From contig CAXAMN010008446.1 in assembly GCA_963970005.1 (NCBI GenBank), forward strand, positions 655,833 through 719,832: DNA of 64,000 nucleotides. Reading direction: 5' to 3'. This stretch comes from Durusdinium trenchii (lineage: Eukaryota; Sar; Dinophyceae; Suessiales; Symbiodiniaceae). Position numbers and translations under genes: made by a program. Of the stretch, positions 1-13,200 are shown in pieces. The notes under the pieces are model-generated. The model made no database searches. It was not told the DNA's origin and was given only the letters and a program-made list of their open reading frames with translations. Position 1 is the first letter of the stretch, and each line of letters begins with the position of its first letter.

Positions 1-46
1 TGTATGTATGTATGTATGTATGTATGTATGTATGTATGTATGTATG
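1..46. repeat. (TATG)n microsatellite
   Basis: About eleven uninterrupted TATG units open the window. A similar tract follows the TTTG run near 46 kb. Confidence 0.95.
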
Positions 47-49
47 TTC

Positions 50-1150
50 ATCTCCCGCCAGTCCAACCAAAACAAATAGAAACCAATTCGCACCCAAACA
101 ACAAAACGAGGGGTCTTGACCTCTGCTTGGCGTCCTGAAAAAAGCCCCTGGAAGGGACCTCAGACCAAGTGCAACAAAAAGCCTTGATTTAGGGGGAACT
201 CTGTCGGGGCCCCCCTCTTGCGCAGTTACATTGACCGCAAGCGACGCGGGCGCGGGCACCTCGCTCACCACGGATAAGTGTGGTGCAGTCGCTTCGTAAA
301 TGCTATCCTGCGAAGAGGGCCGTTGCATCCCAAGATCATCATCTAGAACCAACTGTAAAGTGCAACGGGAACCACGCTTGACCCCCAACAATGCTAAAAA
401 TTGGTTGGATATGGGAGTGCAGTCACAAAACTTGCTTCTATGCTACATCATCCTCAGCAGAAAGCGCCGGACCAAACAATCAACATGCATACAACCTGAG
501 TCAAGCAGTTCCATTATTCCATCATGTTCCTGAAAGTTTCTAAAGGAGTCCTATTTCACAAAGCGCAGGGAGAGCAAGTGCAGGTACAACTAGCATCTCA
601 AAGCGAGCAAGGAAGAGTCGTGCCGTCTCCAGTCTGTGGATTAACAAACCGGAACTTGCATCATCAAACGAGCCAAGAGCCCCAGAGATCTTGGGTGACT
701 GACATGTGTCCTATACTTCATTGGAATGAAACCGTCTTCTCCTTGATGGCTTTCAGGATGGTGATCTGCTGCTCGTTCACTTGTGTCTCAGCGCACCGGG
801 CGTTGCCCAGCGAGTTCACCGTGCCGGGGGACGGTCCCATGGTTTTGGCCGCAAGCAGGCGTCGTTCTTAGGAGGGTCGAGCAGCTGGGTGACAGATTCA
901 AGATGCTTGGATACTGCATATAGGGCATCCTTTGTAGGTGAATGCACTTCTGGATCTCCTTCAAGGATGTGAAGGACCATCATTATTTGCAACTTGCCAC
1001 ATGTTCAGGCTCATTGACCATGAAAGCCGCTAATTAGCACCAATTCTCCCAGCTTGACCTGCTAGGCGCTGCTAGGGACATCTATATACATTAGATTACA
1101 TAAGTAATTTTCCGGAACCATCCCACTCCTCTTCTCCACATGAACCCCCA
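50..1150. other. no gene recognised
   Basis: No island with biased codon use and splice sites could be defended here. The 77 and 115 residue reading frames near 300 to 870 have neutral codon use and no recognisable motif. This is probably intron or intergenic DNA to the left of the last readable exon of gene F. Confidence 0.4.
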
Positions 1151-1151
1151 C

Positions 1152-1299
1152 CTTTCCCCAGGCCGGGCGGCATGCGAGCCACGTCTTCGCGTCTCGCGAG
1201 CGAATATCGCCTCTCGCGTTTTTCTCGGCGGCTCCAAACTGGACCGAGTGGCTCGGGCGGACTTGCGCCACAGGAGCATCTCCACCATGATGTAAATCA
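1152..1299 (-). CDS. exon: membrane-type segment, gene F or next gene
   Basis: The acceptor GCGCAG ends at 1300 and the donor GTGGGGG begins at 1151. The open frame between them starts VIYIMVEMLLWRKSARATR and continues into a basic, arginine-rich stretch. The hydrophobic start shares IYIMV with the exon at 1821 to 1897, so the two may be related segments. No family was recognised for it alone. Confidence 0.5.
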
Positions 1300-4200
1300 C
1301 TGCGCCCGCAAACTGCTCCTGTTCTTCGTTGGGGAGAAGAGGTTCTAAGGACGGAGCACTTAGACGAAGAAAACCCTGAGGTTTGCCTTTCTTTTTTCAG
1401 GGAACCGAAGTCAAAAGAAGGTATCATTAGCGGAGATTCTTAGGGGTCAAATCAAAGGCATCTCAAAAGAAACCTGCACAAACTTGCAGATTACCTTTCA
1501 TCACCTATGGTCTGGAATCTCTGCGGTAGACTGGCACCCCTTCGAATCTTGTAAGGTGTTACTGTTACAGCACCCCGACCCAAGTAAAAAGTATACTCAG
1601 TACTCAATGTCTTTTTTTGAAGGCAATCCACACACACATACCAACATACCGCATACATTACACAACATACATACCAAAACACATCATATTATTAGCATAT
1701 GCATACATGCAATATACATGCAACATATACACATACCGTTTCAACTGCAACCCTTGTTTCAACCAACCCCGAGCGGTCAAAGGTCTGTAGGATCGGGTCC
1801 TGCATGCGTTGGAAGGTCACATCTTTGCTAGCTTTGGTCCCAAAGGACTCCAGGGTTCCGACCACCATGATGTAGATGCTGAAGCCTGCCTCCACAGCTA
1901 CGGAAGTCGGGAGAAACACATCTCTTCCAAAAAGACATACCAAAAACATGAAAGAAACACATCATAATCTATGAAAGAGAACTCCAGGATCCATTTTTGG
2001 ATCGATCCTATGTTTTGGGCTGACCAGCCATTGGGCTGGGTGTTCAGAAGGAAAGGGACGCTCAGGGCAGCGGTTGGAAGCTCAGGCACCTGTCCTGGAA
2101 GGAACCCCCAAAAACGCATCTTTCCCCCAAGCCTCCTGCATAAGGGATGGTTGATACGCTGCTGTCACCACAACCACTTGTTAACCTGAAAAACATCGAA
2201 CAGGTACAACAAACATCAATAATTATAGTTAATTACACCTTATGCATAAGTATATAAGTATAATGGTGTAGTGTGAACCATGTGAACCATGTCCAAATTC
2301 TCAACCTTGGCCCTCTAAACATCTGGCTTTGGTTCAAAGACCGGTGTTGTACTCTTTCACCACGGGGGATTTGGATGATACCCTTCTGAAGGAATGATGA
2401 TAACAGGTTCCCAGGATGCATACTGGGAACCTGTCACCATCCAAGGGTGCCGTGTGGTGCCATAGTGTTCTTGGATGATAACAGGTTGTAGACTGGACAC
2501 CTTGCCTGTGGCAACACGAGCACCAACTCGGAAGAACTTGGAGAGTTTCGACCAAAACGCTGTCCAGGTCCTATGGCTTTCTGATGCTTTCTGAAGCCCT
2601 ACATAGGACATACCTGCTTTCTGAGGATCTCAAATGGACCTACAGGCTATAGAGGTCTTCTGAGGTCTGTAGGCATTATGGCTTTGGTGTGTGCAGCCCA
2701 GGGCGCCACTGTGGCGGTGTAGCCATGGCGAGGAGAGGAGCGGGAGAGGCTGCAGCCAAAGGTCCAACTGACGCACACCAAAATGTAGGCCTCGCACGTG
2801 GGGCCCCCCTCAGCTTGGTGCCTCAACTGATGCATCATGCCCTCCTCCTAACTTGGGGGCCCTTGTGCCATCTACTCTGAATCCACTATACAAGTCGACA
2901 GTCACTTTCATGGAGTACCCTGCACTTGCACTACACTTGCACTGATTACTCATTGTACACTTTCGAAACCCACGCCAGGGTAATCTAGGGTCTACGGTAG
3001 AGTCTAGGTAGATTGAGATTTTTTGTCCAAGGGGTGACTACACTGACTACACGAACATTATATTCAAATGCACCTCCTCACAAGTGAAGCTACATGGCGC
3101 CTGGCCGCCTGGGCACCCTCGGAATTGCTCCAGTGACTAGCCAGGAACCTGTGTCTTTCGGAACCACCTGGGGCGCCTAACGTGAACTTCGCTGGATGCG
3201 CGTCCAAAGCCTTCCACGAAACGAGGACACCTCTGAGGACACCTCTTCAGGTGCCGCCCGGGCTCAAGCGACGCACAGCGTCGCCCTTCCCCGGGACTGT
3301 GCGTTTTTTGGGACGCACGGCGCAGGGCGGCCAGGCCACTGCGATCTCTAACTCTTTCCATGGCCAAGTGATGAAGTGGAAGACCTCCAGCACGATGAAG
3401 CCCACCATGCCTGCAACTGACCAGATGAAATGTGAAAATAAGGATTGAAAAAGGGGCCAGCCATGAAGATCATGGAGTCAAAATGGGGCCATAAACGGCC
3501 TTAGACCTCTGCCGAAGAAGTCAAGAATGGGCGATCTAAGCTTGGATGGTTCCAAACGAGCGAAAACACCGATTTCTAGCGCCTCACCCCATGCGCATCC
3601 AATGCGCCGTGCCGGTGTTCCAGGTGTCGCGGTGCTGAAAGAACAGTGGCCGGAATCGGAATTCCCCTGACTACTAGGGAAGAAGAAGCTACGTTCGGGG
3701 CTCCTGGCCTTACTACTGGGAGCAAGGATGCTACGTTCGGGGCTCCTGGCAGAGTGGTGGAACAAGAACGCTTACAGAAAAATCGCTCCGCATTGAGGCA
3801 CCCAGCTCTAGGGGGAGCACAGGGGCTGGAGTGGAAGACTCCCTCGGATCACATCTGACCACACTCCTAAGAACTAACATGGATCCTTGTTCCTTTAGCA
3901 TCTTAGAGCCAAAAACAGAATTATCTAAGGGAGGGTTTCACACATTTCTGCTAATTCATTGTGTTTTTAAATGGATTTCTCATGATTTCCAAAGATATTT
4001 CTCTCTTCTCTGCTCTGCACCGTCACCCGGTTGGCCACCTTCACTGTCACGTGTCCTCCCGTCCGGTCGCGACTCCGCCAGGCCTCCGAACAAGGTGCCG
4101 ATCACTCGGCCGAGGCCCGTGCTGATCGAGGAGCCTTCCAGGTCCGAGAAAATGAAGCTGGCCGCCTGGGCGGGGCGCTCCCGGCGTCGCGAAGGAGGCG

Positions 4201-7200
4201 GATGTCTGGCTGAAGCAGGAGATGTGTGTGTGTGTGTGTCTTTTTTTAAAGGAATGCATTGCATTGTAGAAAGCCTGAAAGCTGAAAGCTGCGAAGGATA
4301 AGCTGGTGGCGAGCTGCTGAGTCAATTCGCTATAGAACACGAACGAAGGAAAAAAACAATGTTTTGAGATGTTTTGATCGTGGTTGACCATGTTTGGCAA
4401 GAAGTGCAGCTCTCCCCCTCTCTCTCTCTGATTCGGCCGCGGGAACGTGGTTCTTCTAGCATGCAGCAGCTCAAAAAGCATGCAGCAGCATGCTACAGTA
4501 GGGCAATAGTTGGTGTCTGGTGTCTGGTTCCTCTTCAAAGGGCACAAGAAAGGGCAAAGCACTGGGATAAGTACTCTTGGGATGGTGACCTGGTGGCTAG
4601 TCATCTAGGACTAGAGTAGAATTAGAAGAAGAAACACAAGTCAGCAGTTCCAAAGGGGTGCCTATTAGAGGATAAGGGTGCCCATTATCCACTCACACGT
4701 CCACTCACTCAAGGACTAAGTACTAAAGGCAACCCCTTCGTGACTCCTGGAGTGAACTGTTTTGTTGCTCTCACGAATCATGAACAATGGTCACTCTGCC
4801 CAAGATCACGCGCATGCACCGGGCATCACGCTTCCTCTCCACTGACCAAGACACAATGAAGGCCCAAATGAACTCTGGGCGTTTCGCACGCCACTCAGGA
4901 ATCCAAGCCCCGATACACAGCCTCACCGGAGCGACGCAATGCGACGAGGACGTCCATCGGAGCGATGCAAGGCACACGTGAACGGTTCTTGCGTGTTCTA
5001 GTCACTAGTCTCATGGAAGCCAGGTAGGACTCGGTAGGACCATGATAAGGAACCAACATGTGTTTTGATCGTTTTCCGTGTGGATCCGTGTGGTATGTCA
5101 CAATCCCTCCCAGTTGGTGATGTGCTTCTCACCCAGTTGTTGGATCCATCCTCCCACGGCGGCGGCAGAGACCACCGAGACCACCGAGGCTCCCGACAAG
5201 CCCAAGGAGATCACCTTTTTCAAGGCATTCTTCGCCCGGTGCCTCCAACAGCGGCGGAAGGGGAGGCATCGGTGAGGCGATTCTTTGTCCGGGGGGCATG
5301 GAGATGGAAATGGATAGGGTAGGACTAACCGAGTGGAGAAGAATGGATAGAGGATAGATCAACAAATCAAGAACACCCAGGATCAAGTGCATCTGTTCCA
5401 TTGTGTTCCACTGATTTCCACTGTATGTCTTGACGGCTGGCGCCATGTCACATCATCATATCATCCAGCTGTGCTGTCTATATTTGTCTTCAGCTCCCAT
5501 GCCACAAGGATGTGCGGGTGAGGGATCAAAAAACAATTAAAAATGAATCAAAAAAGGTATAATTCAGGGGATCAAGAAAAAATGAATCAACAAAAAAATA
5601 AACGGACCCAAACGCGCGGAGGGAAGCGCAATAGTCAGTCCACTCGAAGCAGTGATCAAAAAAATCAAAACCGCATCAAAAAAAACACAAACAGTAAATC
5701 AACAAAAAACAAACTTATATATGTGTGTATCTCACACAGGCTACTTCAGCCTTGAAAACTGCAACCTTTCTCTGTTACCGTCCTTCCATCCTTCCTTCCT
5801 TCCTTGCTGCATTTCTTCCTTCCTTGCTTCCTTTCTTCCTTCCCTGCTTCGTCCCTTCCTTCCTTTCTTCCTTTCTCTGTCTCTTTTCATTCTGTGTTTA
5901 TTGATGCGTTTTTTAATGCATTCTTTTTTTGGACGTGCCTCTTCGAAACCAACCTACCGGTGGCTCCTCCGCAGGCACTGGCGCAAGCAAGTACGCCCTT
6001 TCCCACCCGCGCCGGCGACCACCGCCCACGCACAGGTCGCTCGCGGGCTTGCGCCCTCCGGGGGATCGTTCGGCGCCCACCTGGGAGGTAGCTCAAACCA
6101 TTTCAAACACTTCCTCCAGCAGGAACATGGGTCACTTGGCCTCCCATATCGATCGCAAAGAAGTCGGAAAGATGTCCAATTGTGCTCATCCGGATGAGTG
6201 TCGAAAGACTGGTCGAAAGATATGGATGCTACGTGTTGCAGCACACATCATGGAGCTCTTGAATTCTGCTTTTGCACACTTCCACTGCTCGGGGCCAGAA
6301 CACTTGGCATCACCCCTGAAATGTTTTTGCAATCATCCGGTTTTAGACTGACACTGCCTGAAATAATCATGGAAGTGGATGGCCTGGCCCCTTGGATGAC
6401 CATGAAATCCGAATACCAAACAGGTGGTGCCCATGTCCTCCCCCGCAAACTAGACTGAACCTGTGACTGGTTTCAACCATGAAATCCGAAGACCAACCCG
6501 ACGTGGTTGTGGGGTTCCATGTTCTACAATCTGCAGGGGACTGCCAGCTGGGATTCTCCCAGCTCTTACTCCCCCGCAGAGGACCACAGAACGGAACCCC
6601 AAACAACCACGGTCGGGTTGGTCTTCGGATTTCAAACCACCAGTCAATTCTCCGGTTCCATTTGGTCCGTTGGTGGGAGGTGATCACATGTCTTTGCTGC
6701 GCGAAGCAAAAACAGGCCTCTCCGAGTGGGCGGCCTCGGTGGCTGCTTTCGCCTGTGGCAGGGCAGGGCAGTCGAGCTGGCAAACCAATAGGTCGGGTGT
6801 GGAGGTGCCAAACGCATCAGGAGGACTCTTGAGAACAACTTAGAGGCCTTGTCGAGCCTGAATGGGACATGCTGAAATCATCTTGGAACAATCAAGAGCC
6901 TACAATCTACCAAACTTAGATCCCAGAATAAGTCCAAACCCATCCGGTCTCCTGCCAGGTATAAACACATCCGTAGTTGTGGGGCCATGCACACTGGTTA
7001 CAGCATGGATGGAAGGCCCTGCGGCGTATCTGGACAGAAGTCCCCGCGACAAAATATGTTTGTATGTTCAGTCCACTGACTCCTACCTACTTACAAATTG
7101 AGGCCAGTAGAGGTCATCGCATCAACATCAATAGCCTCACACAGCTTGAAGTGGACGGAAGTCCCTTCACTGTTTGTTGGTGACTCAATGGATATGACCC

Positions 7201-10200
7201 AAAAGGCCCAAAAGGATCCAAAAGGGCCAAGAAGTCACACTTCTCTCAGCTGGAGCGTGTTTTTGTCGGCGCATGGAGCGTTTTCGGCGCTGGGTTTTGA
7301 GATTCGATGTTGACATACTGTGACTGTGACCATGGATGGTCCACTACACCTGCCTGCATCTACACAGGTCTTTGCATCCAGGATCCACCTTGAAGCCCCA
7401 ACGGCTCGGTCGTTTCGAGAATACCGCACCGTGGCCGAGATGAGCTCGTTGACGGCAAAGTAGCAGGCCATGCGGTTCACGTGTTGCAGGTGATGTACTG
7501 GCTGGTGCTCCTTCTCTTCAAACTGCGATCCTCGGTTGCGGATGCTGCGCAGCCTCTGACTGGCTGAGGACTCGGTGGCCGAGATGCTTTTGTGCGACCC
7601 ACCGGTGAAAGAGAAGGTCAGATTGAAAGATCTGAGCTGCTCAGGGTCCCCAAATTAGACATTCCTGGAAAGTGTTGGTTCTCGGACGGTGTCTTCCTCT
7701 CCGAACTATATCATTAGCGAAGGCAAAACGCTGGACCATTCAAGCTAGGGGTCGCTAGGTGTTCAGCACACGATTTTGGCGACACATGATTTGCATCCCC
7801 GATAGTCAACTTTCATGGTTCCAAAGCATGCCTCCCGCAAAAGAAGCCACACTTGCTTGCTGGCGACTACTTATCAGTGTGCCACCAGGCACAGTGTTCC
7901 GGCAAGTCAGCCCTCTTCCAGAGGGTCAACAGCCCGGAAGAGAGAGAGTCACACAGAACCTGAGAAGACTGGACTCACTGGCTTAGCATTAATAAACATC
8001 CGTTCAATCGCCTTCATGGTGACACATCGCCGGGCTTTGAAGGTCCTCCAAATGAACGGTGTTTTTTGGTGCTAAAAAACGCCCATGATTGGCACGATGT
8101 ATTCCACTCCAAACCGAGCATCCACTCTGGTACATGATTTCGGCTCGGGCCCGGAAAATATCTCGATCCAAATGCTTCTGCCCCTCCTCAGAGCGTGACT
8201 TCTTTCACGAGTTTTGGATAGTTTTGGATGGTTTTTGGGATGCTTTGGGAATACGAATCACGCTTTACTGGTCCAAACTGGGACAACTCATGGGTTGGAG
8301 ATAGTTCTCTCTAATGATTCTAGACTCTTAATCAAAAAAGGACCCACCCATTTGCATTCAACCACCATCTTCAGAGGCGCCTGGACTATTTCTCACTTAG
8401 CCGGACCTACGACTTAGCCGACCGGCGACGGGAGACGGGTCGGGAACAGCAGGACCGGTCGGTCTCCTTCAAATGCTCCAGCAGGTCCATCGAGATGGCC
8501 CGTCCGCTCAGCTCCTCGGACGGGCCAGGCGGCAGCGTGACGGTGCGGTGCGTACAGCAGCCCGCAGCAGCATCGGACGGTTGCGGTCCCGTGAAACTGA
8601 AAACGTGCCGTGCCCGGCCAAATGCGTCACGCGAGATTTTCTTCTGGAGGCCTAGAAGGTGTCCATTCTCTGCTCTTGGAGGCTGGAAGGGCCAACATCC
8701 TAGACTACTAGAGGCTTATCTGTATATAAAGCACCCAGCATCACCTAGGTGTATAATGGTGTATACGGAACTCCTGGTGAAGGACATTAGCTTCACGGAC
8801 CACTCCTCTGCATGTCTTTACTCGTTCTTCTTGTTATTGTTGTCTCCTCGACAGGTGTCCAGACTCTGTCGTTGAGGTTTCCTGACTCTGTCATTCAGGT
8901 GTCCTGACCCTGTCGTAGGTGTCCTGTCTTCTCCCTTAGCTTCGCACAAACCGAAGCCCCTCTCTTGTCACAGGCGAGGTGCCGCCTTCACCACATCGTC
9001 CACCACACCTGGCTATGGGGTAGGCAGGGTGCTGGTGAATGAAGCATCCTTGTTCCTTGTTCCATGCAGTGTATTTTAAGCGCATCATGTCATGTATTTT
9101 GATTGGTGCTTCACATCTGAAACTGGAAAACTCCTAGGACCACGGTTAGGTCGGTTAGTGCTTGTTGCTACTTTGTATCAGCAGGCCCCGGCTGTCTTGA
9201 GCATGTGTCAGAAGCAAACCCATGGTAGGGTGAGGGTGACCTGCACATGTTGGAAGTTTGCTAGGCTCTCAACCGAGCTCTGATGTTCTTGCAAGGTGCC
9301 CCACCATGTCTCACCGCTGACTCGCCATCAACTTCTGAGCAAACAAAGCCAGTGACAAACCAGAAAAAAAAAAGAATTCCCTGACTCCCAATGCCGATCC
9401 AGTATGCTTGACAGGTCATCCATTTCACCATGATCATGCCCCTTTCCCAGCTTTTGCCACACTCTTTTGCTCCCCCAACATCCCCCCCACGCCCATCGGC
9501 CACATGCCAGCCACCCAGTGCCACCCATCGGGCAGCCACCCAGTGCCCAGCCCGGCCTGCTAGGCCTTTCATGCTCTTTTTCCACGACTCCTCGGTGGCC
9601 TCTCTGAACTTCATCTCAGTTTTCGAGCCCGGTCACTCCGCTCCGTGCGTCGTGCGTCGTGCGTCAGCCCCCCCGGGAGTCCGACAGTGTGTCGATCCGG
9701 TCAGGTCGATGCGGAAGAGGAGCGAAGTGGCGGAAGAGGGAGCGAAGCTCCCCATGGAGCTGGAGATGCTCCTCTATGCCCATGGAGAAGTTCATGGTCT
9801 TTCGGCATGCCATCGACTTATAACCATGATTGTTGGAGGGAGGGTAGGGGTAGCCGAGTGATTGAGACACCTTCCAAAACGCTGCTTTTGTGCACGGAAT
9901 CATCCAAAGTCCAGGTTCTCAACGCTTCACTGTGGGCCACTAGGCACTTGCCCAACAGCCCAGCACCGAAAGAACATGACTGCGGTCCCAACCCACAAAT
10001 GGTCAATGGGATCAATCAGCCCAAGTAGATTATATAAAAACTCTCACCCAAACATGATCGTAGGCTCACTTCCGTGGCACGGTAATCCCCAGAAGGAGCT
10101 CCACAACGATCTCCCCCTGCTTCGTCCTCTCCGCAAACCAAGGCACGTGCGAAGTGGACATGAGCCCCTGCGTGACTGAGGAGGTGGTCAACTGAACTCG

Positions 10201-13200
10201 CCTGGGGAAAGTGGCACAAGACCTCACAGGACCCTGGGTGGACGTCAGGGGTTGGGGCTTCGGAGGTGGCACCTGGGTCATGGAGGCTTGGAAAGCCCCT
10301 GCACTGGTGGATATGACAGCAGTCAGTCCGCGCCTCTGATGTGGGTGATACCGTGATACCTGTTGAAACACTTGGATTTTGCCTGGGCTCATGTATGGGT
10401 ATTGATCCTCACCAGTCCAATCAACCCCTAAGATCAAACCTGTGTTCATGACACCTCAGTAGTTGCACAGGTGGGCCCTGTCACAGTGACTCTGCTCACA
10501 TCGAACCTTGAAAAGAACACGGCACCCCACAACCACCAGTCCGGCCTGAGGCATAGAAGTTGAGCGTCAAAGAACTTCACCGCCAAGCTCAGTTGAGTCC
10601 ATGTCTGGGGCATGAGAATGAGCCTCACTCCGGAGCGAAGCGAGCAGCCAAGAACGCTGCATCGAACAACATGTATATGAATGTCGCCTGCTGAACGGGC
10701 AGGCTCAGAACAGGAACTGCGCAGTTGTTCCTGATTTCCCTGACTTCGATCAAATGTTTCATGCCTGGAACATGTGTTCCTATGAGCACCGTCGGCTGTG
10801 AGTATACAAGTCTTGTGGCTCGAGTTGTCTCTGCCATACCCCTTTTTGTGTCTCAGTGGAACGACGAAACCTCAGGAAAGCTGCAGTCATCGCTCTTGGA
10901 GCTTGGTCTCTCATCGCTCTTGGGCTCCGGCTCCCAGGACGCGGGACCCCTTAGCGCAGTGAAAGTCAGTAAGGTGTCGGAGTCGCAGTCTGTGTGTGTC
11001 TGTAAGTCCCAGGGCCCTCTTGGGCTCTAAGAGTAAACAACAGAACAGGACCTGTTAGGTCCGATCATCCAAAATTAGGCATGCTAGTTTTTGCATTGAT
11101 GGAACGACCGTGGCGCAAGCATGTGGGATTCAGACTCTTGTTCTGTTCCTCTCGCGATGGGTATGGTTCAGTTCAAGTTGAGGCAACCGTCATACTCACA
11201 TTGCTTGCTACCTCATATCTGAGCAAGTCCTAGTTGCCACATCCTCATGCTACATACTGCACAAACCATGGAAATACTACGCACAACAAAGGTGAAGCAG
11301 GGGTCGATAATAGGATTTCACGTGACACATGTCACTTGCGTGCCTCGCGCGCACCCAAGCAGGCTCGTCAGCCGCGAGCCTGTCCTCCCCAACACACACC
11401 GCCCGTGTGAAATCCCCAGCGGCAAAAGGCTCTTCATCTTCAGCTGATTGTCGCGGAAGGTCTCCAGCCTCCCAGGCGAAAGCTGCGAACGGTCCGTGGC
11501 GTCAATGGGCCACAGGGTCAATGGCAATGGTCCTTCCATGGCGTCCCTTAGGCCGTCCCTGCTCCCTAAGGGTCGCCCCTAAACCTCCTCACCCTGCTTG
11601 CGGGCCCAGCGGCCGATGAGCTGCCGCCGCGTGGTGCGTGCGTGACTTGGAGAAGAAGGCCGTGTAGTGCTCCACCAGGACCTGGTGCCCCACCAGGGTG
11701 GGACGGCGTACGGGATTCGACAATTCTATGGGAGGTGTTGGAGATAGGTGAGGTATATGTGAGGCATATATTTTACCAGTTGCTTAGTTGTGAGGTATCT
11801 TTTACAATTGGTTGTACATACAGCTAGGTGTCTTTCTTCATTTTATGAAGCATCTGCTATATCCATACAAGTATGGCTGGGACATCATGCGTATCTTCTG
11901 CAAACCGATCACGTCCGATCAACGAAGAAACAAGCGTTGCGGCCACGTCCTCCCTCTGACCCGCCTGGCGCTCGGATAAGGCCTCCGCCCGCTAAACCGA
12001 CAGGTGGAACATGGAGACGGAAGGCCAACCATTCACCTAACATGCCTGGTTGTTGGAAAATCAACTCAGGAACGAAAACAATGTCGTCATGGGTGAAAAA
12101 GCATCCCAAGTTGCCAAGTTGACCATAAACATATCATGAAACCACCTATACTGTAGAACAAATGACTTATATATAAATACATTAAATAAATACCAGCTGC
12201 TTCCCAGAAGTCACATGGTTCCACCATGGCTGTCCCCACAGTTCAGGTGTCCAGACCTGTCCCCAGGCTACGCTCCGAGGTATGGGACAATTCAACGTGT
12301 TGTTCCACTATTCGTATGGTCCAATCGTTGATTTTTTGTTTAATAGACTAATGACTAAGCAGGGAACGAACACCAAGATTCAGATTTACATGAAAAGAAC
12401 TGCTGGAGTGGAAATCCAATCTCAAGTGTTTAGCTTCAGAATATCTCATCCAGCGTCCCCCTCTGCCAGGGTCTGTCTGGGGCTGGATTGAGTCGCTCAA
12501 AAAAATCGAAACTTCGCACAAGAACACGTCCCGCAACACACAAGAACAACAAACATTAAGATCCTTGAATCCAAACATCTCCAAGAAAACCTCTGGTGCC
12601 TATGATGCTAAGGATGAGGTGGGGTTCCTCTGCCACCACTGGTACTTCAACATATTCCAAGCTCAACCCACTAGGTCACTAGGACGTCGATCGCCAGCGG
12701 CAGGTCTCTGGTCGCCTGGAAGGCCAAGCGCTGGCGGAGCTCCTTACAGGCAAACCACGGCGGCAGCACCATGGCGAGCACCGCGCACAGCACTCCCACC
12801 GTACCTCGGCGCGGAGGAGGCGAAGTACTACCACACAGCACCCGTGGTGATAGCACACCCTGAGGAGGCCGGATGGCCAACAGGATTGCTTGGAATTACT
12901 TGGCATGCATCCAGTCCAACCCGGGGGCGGAAGTGGTTTCGAGAAGATCATGGAAGATCTGATCAAGGTGATGGATTTGGGGTGCACCAATCACCGAGAG
13001 GCCCGCCAAACATGGTGTGTGCACTGCCTTTTGACCATGGCCTTCGGTTTCGAGCAACTGGGGAAAGCACACCAACACATGCATTATATGATGTGGCACT
13101 GTGGGAGAGTACTTCAGTGAACTGAAGAAAGTTCCGTGTCATCAATGTGTCCTCATTGTGAGGTGAAACCGTCTTTCCACCCCTTCTCCTTCTGGCAGAC

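Noticed and set aside
6000-6070. GC-rich island with open frames on both strands
   Set aside because: No splice sites, and no frame gave a stretch that looks like protein.
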